A stretch of DNA of 64,000 nucleotides from Anaerotruncus colihominis (GTDB taxonomy: Bacteria; Bacillota; Clostridia; Oscillospirales; Ruminococcaceae), in assembly GCF_010206195.1 (NCBI RefSeq), contig NZ_VIQT01000010.1, forward strand, positions 1-64,000, given 5' to 3'. The position numbers were made by a program, and so were the translations under genes. Positions 7,589 through 16,541 of this stretch are shown one piece after another. Below the pieces are notes generated by a model that did no database searches, had not been told where the DNA came from, and worked only from the letters and a program-made list of their open reading frames with translations. Each line of letters begins with the position of its first letter. Position 1 is the first letter of the stretch.

Positions 7589-9868
7589 TCAGCCGAACTG
7601 CTGTGCCAACCATGAACTCTGTGAACTCATCTGTTGGATCATGGCTTCCATCGCGTTGAATTTATTCCAGTATCTGGTCTTTTCCTGTTCATACGCATTC
7701 TTCAGATCTTTAATCTTCTGGTCAATCTGCTGGATGGTATTATATAGGGTATTGTCCTTATCAGACGCTGTTTGGGCGTAACCAGCCATTTCCACCAGCA
7801 AACCTCTGCTGTTGCCGCTTACAAAGCTCGTACTTGCCGTATTTTTAAGAATTTCATCAAGTTGGCTTGCAAGCCCCTGTTCACCGGTGAACAGGGCAAC
7901 TACGCCGTCCGGATTGCTCTCAATAGCCGCACGTAGCGTCGCTTCACCGTCTGCATCCATGACCAGCTTGCCTTTTGTCTCCCACTCGCCTGTTTCAATA
8001 CCAAGATCATAAATCGCAAATGGGCTGCCCGCCGGGCGCTGATAGAGCGTACTGCGCATCTGAAGGAGGAAATTCGAAATCGTGCTATCGTTGCGCAGCA
8101 GGCCTTTTTTGGCTTTCTCCTCCCAAAGCGCGATCTCTTTCTCGCTCATTTCCTTTTTCTGCGCATCGGTCAGAGGAGGATAGTCACGATAGTCGGTGTC
8201 CTCCTCGATTAGGGAATTGAGCTTATCAATCAGTGCGTTATAGTCCTCAATGAAGGATTTGATACCGCCAACGATCTTATCTGTATCACGCGAAACAGTG
8301 ATTGTTTCCGTTTTATCAGTGGTTCCGGTCAATGTAATATTCAGGCCGTTGAATTCAAATGTATTGCTGCTGCGCTCAATTTCAACGCCATCGACCGTTG
8401 CTTTCGCATTTTTGCCAGCAGTAAAGGTATATTCCCCCGCACCCGGATTGGATGGATCGGCGGGCGCTTTTCCGAAGATCGCCTCGGACAGCGATGTGTT
8501 CCCGAGCTGGATATCGAACGCCGCGCCAGTGCTGTTGGCCGTAAGCGTGAAACGGTCCGCCTCAGCCTGATATGTCATTGTCACGCCTGCACCGCTCGCA
8601 TTCACCTTGCGGATCATATCGCCAACGGTCATATCCTCGGTGATGGTGATGGTTTTGCCGTTGATCTCAAGCTGTGCCTTGCCGTCGACAAAGGCGTCGC
8701 CGAAATACATCTTGACTGATCCACCAAGTCCAATGCGATTGCTCTCGCCGTTGAGCACGCCAAGAAAGCTCTCTGTTGCGTTTGGCCCCGAGAGCATGAT
8801 CGAACTGCCCTTCATCGCGCTGACATCAAAGCTGAAAGCGCCGGTCGCCGGATCATCAATCACCATAACGGCGTTGCCCTTACCAAAAGCCGTGTCCATC
8901 TGCTCGTTGGCCTGCTTGGCAAACGCCTGATACTGCTCCGCCTTTGTCCCCTTTGACATGACCTCGTTCATATCAATATTAAGCGTCGTCTTGCTGCCAT
9001 TAAAGGTTACATCAACAGAAAAATAGTTTCCTGTCGCAATCGGCTGTGAAGCCTCCAGCTTCATACCCTTTTTACCATCCGCGCCTGTATAAACCTGTGC
9101 GCTTGCATTAGCGTTCAAGCCCAGGATTTTCAAGCCGGCCGCGCTTGAAGAACTGGATACGGTGATCGTATCGCCGACAGCATTGTCGTCATCCCAAGTC
9201 GAACTGGTGATCACAATCTCGCCGTCGTTGCCAACCTCCGCTTTGATTTTATCAAAGCCCTGCGCAGCAAACACCTCTGTTAACCGGTCTGCAATCTGCT
9301 GCTGCGTGGCCGGCGGTGTTTTGAAGGTGCCATCGTCGTTGACATACAGGTCCTTAAAATCGACCTTAACCGCTTTATTATTGACCATAAAGGTCACATC
9401 GCGCGCCTGTCCCGCAACCTGCTTTTGAATCTCATCAAGGTTGATTTCACCGGACAGCTTGCGCGTACCGGAAGCCGACGAAAGCTTCGCCGCTTCGGCA
9501 AGCTGCGAAACCGCAATCGAGGTGCTGCCGACCGCCGCGCCGCTTGTTGCACTGACTTTGAAAGCGCTTGAAGATGCGACCGCGTTCATTGCATTGAAGA
9601 ATGTGCTGCTCAAGAAATTCGTGCTCGATGAACTTCCAAAATATTTGTTCTGGAATGTATTCATCTGTGTGATGATTTCGCGGTAAATCTCCTGTTTCCA
9701 AACAGTCTGTTGACGCAAGGCGTTCTGCTTATCAATTTTGGCTTGTGTCCCGGAGAGCAGGGCCTCGACCATGCTCTCAGTATCCATACCGGATGCAAGA
9801 CCAGAAAAGCCCTTGTTGCTGCTCGGATTATTTACATAGGTACTGCTGCTTGAAGAACTTATATTCAT
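7589..9868 (-). CDS. fliD: Flagellar filament cap protein FliD (HAP2)
   Basis: A 759-residue cap protein that sits at the filament tip and promotes insertion of flagellin subunits. The N-terminus (GFSGLASGMDTESMVEALL) is the classic FliD N domain, followed by KIDKQNALRQQTVWKQEIYR. The middle holds the variable D2/D3 domains, and the C-terminal domain carries VGGIKSFIEDYNALIDKLNSLIEE and a terminal coiled coil (DQKIKDLKNAYEQEKTRYW). At this length it is on the long side of the family, with extra Ser/Thr-rich exposed domain. GGAGG precedes the ATG by seven bases. It heads a sigma-28-driven fliD-fliS unit. A second, shorter FliD-like protein is encoded at 19409-20701. Confidence 0.96.
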   Translation of the reverse strand: MNISSSSSSTYVNNPSSNKGFSGLASGMDTESMVEALLSGTQAKIDKQNALRQQTVWKQEIYREIITQMNTFQNKYFGSSSSTNFLSSTFFNAMNAVASSSAFKVSATSGAAVGSTSIAVSQLAEAAKLSSASGTRKLSGEINLDEIQKQVAGQARDVTFMVNNKAVKVDFKDLYVNDDGTFKTPPATQQQIADRLTEVFAAQGFDKIKAEVGNDGEIVITSSTWDDDNAVGDTITVSSSSSAAGLKILGLNANASAQVYTGADGKKGMKLEASQPIATGNYFSVDVTFNGSKTTLNIDMNEVMSKGTKAEQYQAFAKQANEQMDTAFGKGNAVMVIDDPATGAFSFDVSAMKGSSIMLSGPNATESFLGVLNGESNRIGLGGSVKMYFGDAFVDGKAQLEINGKTITITEDMTVGDMIRKVNASGAGVTMTYQAEADRFTLTANSTGAAFDIQLGNTSLSEAIFGKAPADPSNPGAGEYTFTAGKNAKATVDGVEIERSSNTFEFNGLNITLTGTTDKTETITVSRDTDKIVGGIKSFIEDYNALIDKLNSLIEEDTDYRDYPPLTDAQKKEMSEKEIALWEEKAKKGLLRNDSTISNFLLQMRSTLYQRPAGSPFAIYDLGIETGEWETKGKLVMDADGEATLRAAIESNPDGVVALFTGEQGLASQLDEILKNTASTSFVSGNSRGLLVEMAGYAQTASDKDNTLYNTIQQIDQKIKDLKNAYEQEKTRYWNKFNAMEAMIQQMSSQSSWLAQQFG

Positions 9869-9904
9869 GACGAAGCCTCCGTTGCTAAAATCTCTTTAAC
9901 TTAA

Positions 9905-9931
9905 TTGTCGTACAAAATGCCAAAAACTAAA
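9905..9931 (-). promoter_or_regulatory. Sigma-28-like promoter of fliD
   Basis: TTTAGTTT, an 11-base spacer and TACGACAA on the minus strand. The -35 is identical to those before flgM, flagellin and cheA; the -10 is weaker (five of eight to GCCGATAA). Confidence 0.6.
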
Positions 9932-9993
9932 GGCGACAATCAAAAAAGTCAGCCAAAAAGTAGAGATTACACAGCTATATTTTGGGCACCGGT

Positions 9994-10473
9994 TCAAGCT
10001 GATCCAAACCGTCCGGGACGCGGCGCCGTCCCACCCACCATAGCGCCATAATATTTGGCAGCCTGGGCATTTTGACCACGATTGTTTGACTTGATCTGCT
10101 CCATCGCCAGGTCGCGCTCCTGCTCCAAGCGCATCTCAATTTGGAGGTCAATGTCCGGCAGCCGGCTTACTATAGCCCGGACCTGCATCGCACGATCAAA
10201 AACCGGCTTCCATTCATCCGGCAGCTCGCCGCGGCCGCAAGCCGCGCGCGCGGCCTGGCAATAAAGCTCCTGCTTGTCACAGGCCTCGTCGATCTGCTCG
10301 TCCAAGCAGTCAATCCCGGCGATCATCACTGCCCGGTGTTCTAGTTTTTCCTCAAGCCCGTCCAATTCACAGGACAGCATCTCAAGGCTCGCCTGCTCAT
10401 ACAATGCGAAATAATCCCTTTTCTCCTCCAAGAGATCGATTACACGCTGAATCGCATTCAAAGCAACGCTCAT
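9994..10473 (-). CDS. FliT/FlgN-like flagellar export chaperone (putative)
   Basis: A 159-residue, largely helical acidic protein upstream of fliD. The first 100 residues are heptad-rich (AIQRVIDLLEEKRDYFALYEQ, LEEKLEHRAVMIAGIDCLDEQ), as in FlgN/FliT-type chaperones that escort hook-associated proteins. The C-terminus (NAQAAKYYGAMVG) ends in a Gly/Pro-rich tail, and such Ala/Tyr tails are common in FlgN-family proteins. No sequence signature is decisive. Gene order next to fliD and the presence of a separate FlgN beside flgK suggest that this one serves FliD. The ATG at 10473 has AAGGG six bases upstream; a TTG two codons earlier is less likely. Confidence 0.65.
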   Translation of the reverse strand: MSVALNAIQRVIDLLEEKRDYFALYEQASLEMLSCELDGLEEKLEHRAVMIAGIDCLDEQIDEACDKQELYCQAARAACGRGELPDEWKPVFDRAMQVRAIVSRLPDIDLQIEMRLEQERDLAMEQIKSNNRGQNAQAAKYYGAMVGGTAPRPGRFGSA

Positions 10474-10645
10474 ATTCAACCCTTCTTTTCATAGATTTCA
10501 TTGCAGGAATCGCAGCTTGCGCTCTATACAAGCCGCTATTTTTGGTGTACAATAATGATAGTTATCGCCCGCATTTTGTCTAAGGCATTTCAATGCGCCT
10601 TTTGGGCAAAGCTGCGGCTTTGATTGTTCAAGGAGGCTTATCAGT

Positions 10646-11302
10646 GTGAGCTATAACATGTCTAATTCAAGATTCCCTGCGGTTCTTAAGACGCTTGACG
10701 ACCAAATCGTTGCCGATACCGGCGTCATCCAGATTTCAATTGAGGATAAAAGCGTCGATTTTAAAAGCGAATTTATTCCGCTTTACAAGCTGGGCGATCA
10801 TTTGAAAATTGTCAGAATACAGGATGGTGTCGAAGTCGTCAGCTATGTCGGCGAGGTCTATCTCTCCTCACAGCATATCCTCCGTCTCGTATCGGTCACA
10901 GAGACCGTTCTTCCGGCGGCGCGTTCAGTTTTTTCCTACAATGTCGATCTCAGCGGAAAATTGATCGCCCGTGTGCTTGACACCTCACATAAACGGTTTT
11001 TATTCTTTGGTAAAAAACCGCGTTATCGCGAAACCATCTTCAACGCTCAAATCCATTCCATCGCCCTGCGTGGCGTCAAATTTACAACACCCTATATTCT
11101 GGAGGACGAGCAGACCATCTCTTTGAATATGCAGGAGCCGCGTTTGAAAGATGTCCTGCTTGATGTCAAAAAGGCAATTGACATGGGGCAGGAAACGCGC
11201 AGTTATCAGTGCGTTATCCGCGATATCGACCGGGAATCCCGTGAAAATCTTGAGAATTTCATCGCCGGCCTCAATAATCAAAAGGGTCAGGCGTTCCGCT
11301 GA
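10646..11302 (+). CDS. PilZ-like protein, divergent from the flagellar genes
   Basis: A 218-residue protein starting at GTG with a full AGGAGG nine bases before it. The N-terminal part is beta-rich (YcgR-like), and residues about 120-165 (ARVLDTSHKRFLFFGKKPRYRE, then IHSIALRGVKF) resemble a PilZ barrel, with basic residues followed by the (D/N)xSxxG strand replaced by HSIALRGVKF. PilZ proteins bind c-di-GMP and, as YcgR, brake the flagellar motor. The canonical RxxxR motif is not clean here, so ligand binding is uncertain. It converges with csrA, sharing a hairpin of 12-bp arms, and is the only plus-strand gene in the first 16 kb. Confidence 0.6.
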   Translation: MSYNMSNSRFPAVLKTLDDQIVADTGVIQISIEDKSVDFKSEFIPLYKLGDHLKIVRIQDGVEVVSYVGEVYLSSQHILRLVSVTETVLPAARSVFSYNVDLSGKLIARVLDTSHKRFLFFGKKPRYRETIFNAQIHSIALRGVKFTTPYILEDEQTISLNMQEPRLKDVLLDVKKAIDMGQETRSYQCVIRDIDRESRENLENFIAGLNNQKGQAFR

Positions 11303-11316
11303 TTGGAACGGCCGGG

Positions 11317-11356
11317 TACTGTTTAAACCCGGTATTCATCATCCGTTTAAACAGTA
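11317..11356. terminator. Bidirectional hairpin spanning the csrA stop codon
   Basis: TACTGTTTAAAC (11317-11328) and GTTTAAACAGTA (11345-11356) are perfect 12-base arms with a 16-base loop. The right arm contains the last codons and stop of csrA. It can serve both convergent genes, though neither side has a long T-run. Confidence 0.55.
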
Positions 11357-11580
11357 TCCATCCCTCCAAGCAGGCTGCGCACAGCGCCTGGCCCAATATC
11401 ATTGCGGACAGCCTGCTGATTTTCCTCAATTGTTTGGATTAATTCTTTGCGCAGAACCTTTATATCTCCGGGCGCCAAAATACCAATCCGCACTTTTTCA
11501 CCGGTCACATCGATAATTTTGATCTCGATCCCATCGCCAATCATAAGTGATTCGCCGGGTTTTCTTGCAAGCACCAGCAA
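11347..11580 (-). CDS. csrA: Carbon storage regulator / translational repressor CsrA
   Basis: A 77-residue RNA-binding dimer. The N-terminus LVLARKPGESLMIGDGIEI and the middle VRIGILAPGDIKVLRKEL are diagnostic of CsrA. It binds GGA motifs in mRNA leaders and, in Bacillota, represses flagellin translation until FliW removes it. The start is TTG, directly after the fliW stop, with GGGGGG in the end of fliW acting as ribosome site, so the two are translationally coupled. The tail beyond residue 65 is longer than in the enteric protein, as is usual for FliW-regulated CsrA. A likely target, with two ACATGGA sites, is seen in the flagellin leader at 22439-22475. Confidence 0.97.
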   Translation of the reverse strand: MLVLARKPGESLMIGDGIEIKIIDVTGEKVRIGILAPGDIKVLRKELIQTIEENQQAVRNDIGPGAVRSLLGGMDTV

Positions 11581-12012
11581 CTAAAGCCCCCCTTTCGATC
11601 CCATCAGCGGATAGCGAATCGGCAGATCGTCCTCAAGGATTACCTGTGCGGCGCGCTTACTCACAGGATTGATTACAATTGGACTTTTCAAGTTGACAGT
11701 AGACTTTTCGAGCGTATCCCGCAGTACGGCGACAAGCCAGAACATAGGCTCGTCCGTTTTGATCATTTCCGCCACACGTTTGGGCAAGGTGGGATTATAT
11801 GGGCCAACCACCGCGTTCGGATTGACCAGAATAAAACAGACGGACGCATCCTCAATCGATTGAAGCCAGGCAAAATCGGGGCCTATGGATTCCTCTGTCA
11901 GCACAGCAAAACGGCTATAATCCTTGAAGCCAAAAATCGGTTCTGTAAACGTGATCACATCGTCTTCACTGATTTCAACCTCACCAAAATCCCTTGTCGC
12001 TATTTTCAACAT
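11581..12012 (-). CDS. fliW: Flagellar assembly factor FliW
   Basis: A 143-residue cytosolic protein that binds flagellin and, when flagellin is exported, antagonises CsrA. The family pattern is clear: FGEVEISEDDVITFTEPIFGF at the start (F-x-EPIxGF), PDFAWLQSIEDASVCFILVNP, and VNLKSPIVINPVSKRAAQVIL near the end. It is coupled to csrA downstream, and its leader contains a large hairpin and a GACGGAGGTGT ribosome site that itself resembles a CsrA site. Together with FliS and flagellin this gives the complete partner-switch known from Bacillus subtilis. Confidence 0.97.
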   Translation of the reverse strand: MLKIATRDFGEVEISEDDVITFTEPIFGFKDYSRFAVLTEESIGPDFAWLQSIEDASVCFILVNPNAVVGPYNPTLPKRVAEMIKTDEPMFWLVAVLRDTLEKSTVNLKSPIVINPVSKRAAQVILEDDLPIRYPLMGSKGGL

Positions 12013-12044
12013 AAACGGTTTACACCTCCGTCAATATGATAATG

Positions 12045-12092
12045 AAAACAAGCAGCCGGGTAAATGGGAGACATTCCCTGGCTGCTTGTTTT
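12045..12092. terminator. Strong stem-loop between the DUF6470 gene and fliW
   Basis: AAAACAAGCAGCC and GGCTGCTTGTTTT are perfect 13-base arms, extended by GGG/CCC pairing. Both strands end in TTTT. On the minus strand it lies just before fliW and could attenuate readthrough from flgL-DUF6470 or act as a leader structure. Its minus-strand loop includes CAGGGAATGT, a possible CsrA contact. Confidence 0.65.
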
Positions 12093-12102
12093 CGCGGATA
12101 CC

Positions 12103-12699
12103 CTATTCTTCAACATAACCGGGCGCCGCACTGGGCGGAACATATGTTGGTTCGCCCAAGTATTCGATCGTTACTTTGGGATATTGCAAAATCTCCATCT
12201 GGAACTTACCCGGAACATAATTCATAACGTTCTGCGCAATCTGCCATTCCGTCTGAACAGAACCAGGATCGTAGTTGATATTGACCTGCGCGGGGTTCCA
12301 GGAGATTTCCGTACCCTCCGAAGGGATATACGTTGTGTAAGTCGTGCAGTCAGCGGCCTGCAGCATCTTCTGTCGGACAATCTGCCCAATTGTCACGCCA
12401 TCATCAATCCGCTGCATCTGATTGCCCGTCTGTACATTCTCGCCAATCACTTCATACGCCGCCTGCCGCCCCTGCTGCGCCCACACTTGCTTCCATGAGG
12501 CGATCGACCGCAGATTCAAACTGGCGCGCATTTCGGTGGTGTCGAGCCGTACTTCGATATCCTTCGTACGGATACGCATTTGGGAAGGCGCCCGTTTCAC
12601 CGTCCCCTGCGGGTTCTTCGGCACATTCATCTCCAGCCGCGCCGTTTCTGTGTAAATTTCATATTTCAACGGCTGACTTGTAATGTTAATTAACTGCAC
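12103..12699 (-). CDS. DUF6470 (YviE-like) flagellar-locus protein
   Basis: About 198 residues with no membrane helix. The N-terminus (QLINITSQPLKYEIYTE) and the later IRTKDIEVRLDTTEMRASL match the pattern of the DUF6470/YviE family, which in Bacillus lies between flgL and fliW exactly as here. Function is unknown; its conservation with the hook-filament junction genes suggests a role in flagellar assembly. The GTG at 12699 has AAAGGAG eight bases upstream; a TTG one codon earlier (12702) is possible. The C-terminal tail is Pro/Val/Tyr-rich. Confidence 0.85.
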   Translation of the reverse strand: MQLINITSQPLKYEIYTETARLEMNVPKNPQGTVKRAPSQMRIRTKDIEVRLDTTEMRASLNLRSIASWKQVWAQQGRQAAYEVIGENVQTGNQMQRIDDGVTIGQIVRQKMLQAADCTTYTTYIPSEGTEISWNPAQVNINYDPGSVQTEWQIAQNVMNYVPGKFQMEILQYPKVTIEYLGEPTYVPPSAAPGYVEE

Positions 12700-12765
12700 C
12701 AAAACATCTCCTTTCCCAATTCATTTAACTCTCTCTCCTCTGGTGAAAACCTAGAAAAACCCGAC

Positions 12766-13842
12766 TTATCTCAGGAAATCAAGCAGCGAAGTCGGCAACA
12801 ACATGGTTCCAAGCTGCAGCACAGCCATCCATGTATATTCACACTGTTTCAGGTCAACTGCCGTGTCAAAGGGATCGGCCGAAATCAGGTCTGTTTCCGT
12901 CGTCGACAAATTAAGTATGTCATTTTCCATACGATCGGCGGAACGGTCAAGAAAATTCATGCGAGTGCCCAAATCGACGCGGGAGAAACGCATATCATCA
13001 ATAACGGTTTTGAAATGATCAAACAGGTCGCTGGCTTTATCATGGTCAAAATCGGGGTCTGAAAGCACCTCTTCCAACTCGGACATAATATCATACGCAC
13101 TATTGGGCGACTCGGTTCCCTTTGCCCCTGTCACTGACGGACCAAACCCAAGCACAAGAAGCCCATTGAAATTTGTCTGAAAAGCAGAGCGTGGATCAAT
13201 GCTGCTGTTGTCGTTTACCCTGAGTCCCAAGCCGATATCAACAAAAATGTTTTCACTGCCCGGCACAATTCCCGCCCGGTCGTTATACGTATCGTTGGGC
13301 GGCTTTGTCCCCGGCGCCACATAATAATAGGTCTGACGCGCATTATCATAACGGATATCCTCAACCGGAACGCCATTGAAGCAAAGCTTCCCGTTACCAT
13401 TATCGGTGAAAGGGGCCTCCCCATTATTTGTACCGCCGAACAGGAATTTTCCAGCATATTGTGAATTTGCAAACTGTAAAATCTGTTTCTTCAGGCTCCC
13501 GATTTCTTTCGCAATAACATCGCGCGGATCGCCGCCATTTGTCCCATTGAGGGCTTTTTCCACCTTGTCGCGCGCGCTGACCAGAAGGTTGTCGATTGCA
13601 TCAAGGTTTGTATCGATCGATTTGAACTCCTCACGGAAGTTTTCAATTGTATTTAACTGGCGTTCACTCGTCAGGCGCTCCTCCTGAACCTTCATAGCGC
13701 GCACACCCGCCGCCACATTGTCAGAAAGACGGTTGAACGCAAGCCCGCTCTGGCCTTTCTCCATTGTGGATGCGCGCCTGGTCATCACAGTATTGAGCTG
13801 CCGCTTGTAGTTGCGGCTGATCGTACGCTGTGTAATCCTCAT
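12766..13842 (-). CDS. flgL: Flagellar hook-filament junction protein FlgL (HAP3)
   Basis: A 358-residue junction protein. The N-terminal flagellin-like D0/D1 helix (MRITQRTISRNYKRQLN, then GLAFNRLSDNVAAGVRAM) and the FANSQYAGKFLFGGTNNGEAPF segment are typical FlgL. The C-terminal helices (VDLGTRMNFLDRSADRMENDI, then VDLKQCEYTWMAVLQLGTMLL) complete the D0/D1 coiled coil and end in a shortened LPTSLLDFL tail. It links FlgK at the hook to the first flagellin ring and is exported with chaperone FlgN. It lies 20 bases downstream of flgK in the usual order. Confidence 0.95.
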   Translation of the reverse strand: MRITQRTISRNYKRQLNTVMTRRASTMEKGQSGLAFNRLSDNVAAGVRAMKVQEERLTSERQLNTIENFREEFKSIDTNLDAIDNLLVSARDKVEKALNGTNGGDPRDVIAKEIGSLKKQILQFANSQYAGKFLFGGTNNGEAPFTDNGNGKLCFNGVPVEDIRYDNARQTYYYVAPGTKPPNDTYNDRAGIVPGSENIFVDIGLGLRVNDNSSIDPRSAFQTNFNGLLVLGFGPSVTGAKGTESPNSAYDIMSELEEVLSDPDFDHDKASDLFDHFKTVIDDMRFSRVDLGTRMNFLDRSADRMENDILNLSTTETDLISADPFDTAVDLKQCEYTWMAVLQLGTMLLPTSLLDFLR

Positions 13843-13864
13843 TTGTTACGTTCAACTCCTTTGC

Positions 13865-15451
13865 TTATCGGCCGACAAGACCCGTCCTGTTGATCAGGAC
13901 GTCAAGCGCCTCATCAAGCGTCGTCATCAGCCTGGAGGCCGCCTGAAGCGATTTGTTATACAGCATCATATTTGCAACTTCCTCATCCATCACAACGCCG
14001 GAAACCTCATCACGGCTGTCCTCCGTTGTATAGAGCAGATTTTTGCTTGACTGAAGGCGATTATTATAATAGTTCTGATCCCCCGCAAGCGTCGCGGAAT
14101 AACCCGTCAGGTAATCCTTAAACGTTCCTGTGAACGACTCGCCGCGTCCCTGAAAAACATTGTCGTCATTTTTGAGCTTGTTATACAAATCCACAACATA
14201 CTTGTTGTCGAGATTATCCTTACGCGCGATAAAATAAGATGCATTGGCATCCCACTCGTCCGTAATGGAAATATTTGCCGCTGTAACAGGGCCGTCCGGG
14301 TCAACCACATATTTTCCATTGGCGTCCGGCCGATCGCTGATCGAACCAAGCAGCTTGCGATACGGCTGATCTGGATCAAGCACAGGATTACCATCCGCAT
14401 CGAGTATCAATGCTCCAGCCGCATCGACCTGGTAATTGGGGATGCTGTTATTGGCAACCTCAACGAGCTGATGCGCAAAAATATTCAGCGCATCCTGATA
14501 ATAACGAACGCCGCGGTATGTCGTTTCGCCCTCTTGGATGATATTGGGACCGCGACCATTAAGAAAGTCCGTCGTCGCTTTGAGAACCCCGTCCGTCACC
14601 TGGATTTTATCGCCGTTCGACACCCACTTGAGCACAACCGTACCATTGGGATTCTCACCCATCTCCATCGCTTCATATTTGGAACCGTCAAGAATGGTAT
14701 GGCCATTCATCTCGATCGTAACAGTCCCATCCACGTTTGTTCTAACACCGATCTCACCATACTCTGCAAGCTGGTCAAGCAGATAATTGCGTTCGTCAAG
14801 CAGCTCATTGGGACCATAATGCGAATTCTGAAGCACATTGCGGTCGTTGCTGATCGCCTCATTCAATCCCACAATCTTTTGAAGGATCTGGTTAAAATTC
14901 TGCACTGATACACCAAGATCAAATTTCTGCTGCTCCGCAACGCGATCGAGCTTGCCGCTTAAATATTGAAGCGTCTGCGTCATATCCTTAAAAGCGCTAC
15001 GCACAAGAGAGGCGTATGTCTCAGAATCGGCCTGCTCCGTGTCTGGTTGCAAGGCGTTTAAGATGCCGTTAAGCATGGCGCCGATGCCGCTGTCGCTGTC
15101 AGGCTCAAAGTCGCTGATGACCGATTCAAGGTCGCCTAAAATCGTCTGCACCTGATCGTAATAACTCGCTTCTGAGGTCAGCTCGCGGAAACGTGTATCA
15201 AGAAACTTATCGCGCGTCTGGCCGATTCCGAGGATGTCGACGCCCTGGCCGGCAACACCGATCCGGTTACTGCCATAACGCGACGTATACGGATTTGTCC
15301 CAACCGCCACCTGCTCTACACGCTGACGCGTATAGCCGGCGCTGTCCCAGTTAACAAGGTTCTGTCCTGTGATATCAATGCCCTTCTGGGCAGTCATAAT
15401 GCCGCGTTTTGCAACATCAAATCCCATAAATGTAGGTCGTAATGTCGACAA
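13865..15451 (-). CDS. flgK: Flagellar hook-associated protein FlgK (HAP1)
   Basis: A 528-residue junction protein. The N-terminus (TFMGFDVAKRGIMTAQKGIDI, then GQNLVNWDSAGYTRQRV) is the rod/hook/HAP signature ANxxTxGYTRQ, followed by the QGVDILGIGQTRDKFLDTRFR stretch specific to FlgK. The C-terminus (LQSSKNLLYTTEDSRDEVSGV, VVMDEEVANMMLYNKSLQAASR) is the conserved D0 helix. The start is TTG with GGAGGGG eight bases upstream. The order flgM-flgN-flgK-flgL is that of Bacillus subtilis. Confidence 0.96.
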   Translation of the reverse strand: MSTLRPTFMGFDVAKRGIMTAQKGIDITGQNLVNWDSAGYTRQRVEQVAVGTNPYTSRYGSNRIGVAGQGVDILGIGQTRDKFLDTRFRELTSEASYYDQVQTILGDLESVISDFEPDSDSGIGAMLNGILNALQPDTEQADSETYASLVRSAFKDMTQTLQYLSGKLDRVAEQQKFDLGVSVQNFNQILQKIVGLNEAISNDRNVLQNSHYGPNELLDERNYLLDQLAEYGEIGVRTNVDGTVTIEMNGHTILDGSKYEAMEMGENPNGTVVLKWVSNGDKIQVTDGVLKATTDFLNGRGPNIIQEGETTYRGVRYYQDALNIFAHQLVEVANNSIPNYQVDAAGALILDADGNPVLDPDQPYRKLLGSISDRPDANGKYVVDPDGPVTAANISITDEWDANASYFIARKDNLDNKYVVDLYNKLKNDDNVFQGRGESFTGTFKDYLTGYSATLAGDQNYYNNRLQSSKNLLYTTEDSRDEVSGVVMDEEVANMMLYNKSLQAASRLMTTLDEALDVLINRTGLVGR

Positions 15452-15468
15452 AGCAGATTCCCCTCCAC

Positions 15469-15942
15469 TTAAATTTTTGTTTCAAACAGCGGCGAGCCTG
15501 GACCCTCCACTACCTTTTTTTCGGACGTGTAGCCGCCCGTAACCTGCCGCTCAGGCGAATCGGCGTTTCCACTGAATGCGCGCAGGCTGTCCTTTGCGAA
15601 CGACGTAGATTTCGCATTGCGGAAACGAATATCCATCACAGCCGATTCAATACGCATCATCAGCGCATGCAGATAATCGCGGTCCTCCTCGTCGGCGCGC
15701 CTGACGATCTCCTGAAAGGAGCATCCGCCAAGCCCGGCCTCCGCCTGGAGCTTTTCACGCTGCTTTTCCATAGCGTCAAGACGCATCAACGCAGCCTGCT
15801 GCTCGGAAATTACATGGTCAACCTTCTGCGCGTCAAAAGACAAAAGCGCTGCATATTTTCCATCCTCCTGGTCTGATAAACCTTCCATAAAATCGGCGTA
15901 ATCCTCCAGAAAGGCATAAAATATATCAAGTTCTTCCGTCAT
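15469..15942 (-). CDS. flgN: FlgN family flagellar export chaperone
   Basis: A 157-residue protein between flgM and flgK, the canonical position of FlgN, chaperone of FlgK and FlgL. The first 110 residues are helical and heptad-rich (FYAFLEDYADFMEGLSDQE, VDHVISEQQAALMRLDAMEKQR, with L-Q-A-E after it), as in PF05130. The C-terminal part (MRIESAVMDIRFRNAKSTSFAK) has the Tyr/Ala-rich last helix replaced by a polar region and a Gly-rich tail. Sequence similarity alone is modest; gene order carries much of the call. Confidence 0.85.
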   Translation of the reverse strand: MTEELDIFYAFLEDYADFMEGLSDQEDGKYAALLSFDAQKVDHVISEQQAALMRLDAMEKQREKLQAEAGLGGCSFQEIVRRADEEDRDYLHALMMRIESAVMDIRFRNAKSTSFAKDSLRAFSGNADSPERQVTGGYTSEKKVVEGPGSPLFETKI

Positions 15943-15953
15943 GAGCGCGCTCC

Positions 15954-16268
15954 TTAAAGGCCAAACCAGCGTTGCATCAGCACGCCGGTCAGCTGGTCAG
16001 TCGGAATGTAATAGGCGCCATTTTGCACGCGCTCACGCAATTGTGTCAGACGCTCCGGGGAGGCCGGCGTATTGATTTCATCCAGAATGCTTCTGCTCAC
16101 CTTTTCAGCTTCAAGCTGACGCGCGCCGGACTGGCTGATGGAAATATGGTCTGTATTTCCGGAAAGCTTCCCCGCGGTCGCCTGGGAATCCTGCGCAGAC
16201 AAAGTGGACTTGTAGCCGGCAAGATTTGTTCTATAAATTCCATGTGCAGCGGCCGGATTGATTTTCAT
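15954..16268 (-). CDS. flgM: Anti-sigma-28 factor FlgM
   Basis: A 104-residue protein that binds sigma-28 (FliA/SigD) until the hook is complete and is then exported. The N-terminal KINPAAAHGIYR resembles the secretion segment of FlgM. The C-terminal half (DHISISQSGARQLEAEKVSRS, then RLTQLRERVQNGAYYIPTDQL) is the sigma-binding helix pair, with the conserved G-x-Y-x-(I/V)-x-x-x-x-(I/V) ending. It is the first gene of flgM-flgN-flgK-flgL and has its own sigma-28-like promoter, giving the usual feedback loop. Confidence 0.94.
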   Translation of the reverse strand: MKINPAAAHGIYRTNLAGYKSTLSAQDSQATAGKLSGNTDHISISQSGARQLEAEKVSRSILDEINTPASPERLTQLRERVQNGAYYIPTDQLTGVLMQRWFGL

Positions 16269-16336
16269 AATATCCCTCGATTCTTTAACCGTTGCCGTAA
16301 CGGATGGAATAATCCTAAACTATTTCCTACTATTTC

Positions 16337-16363
16337 TTATCGCCCGACTTGGCGAAAACTAAA
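16337..16363 (-). promoter_or_regulatory. Sigma-28-like promoter of flgM
   Basis: TTTAGTTT, an 11-base spacer and GGCGATAA on the minus strand: six of eight and seven of eight matches to TAAAGTTT-N11-GCCGATAA. This is the best -10 in the window and lies about 70 bases before the flgM ATG. Confidence 0.8.
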
Positions 16364-16541
16364 CAATCTTTCCTAAAAAACACGGACTACTCAACTATTT
16401 TTTGCACATCTATCCACGCACGGACCGGCCGGCTACACGAGCAGGCTGCTTTTTCCCTGCCTGTTTTGGGCTGATTAAACCGTATTTCCGTCTTTTTCTA
16501 CAAACAGGGGCGGAGGCTGCGTTAAAAAGCTTCGGAATCCG

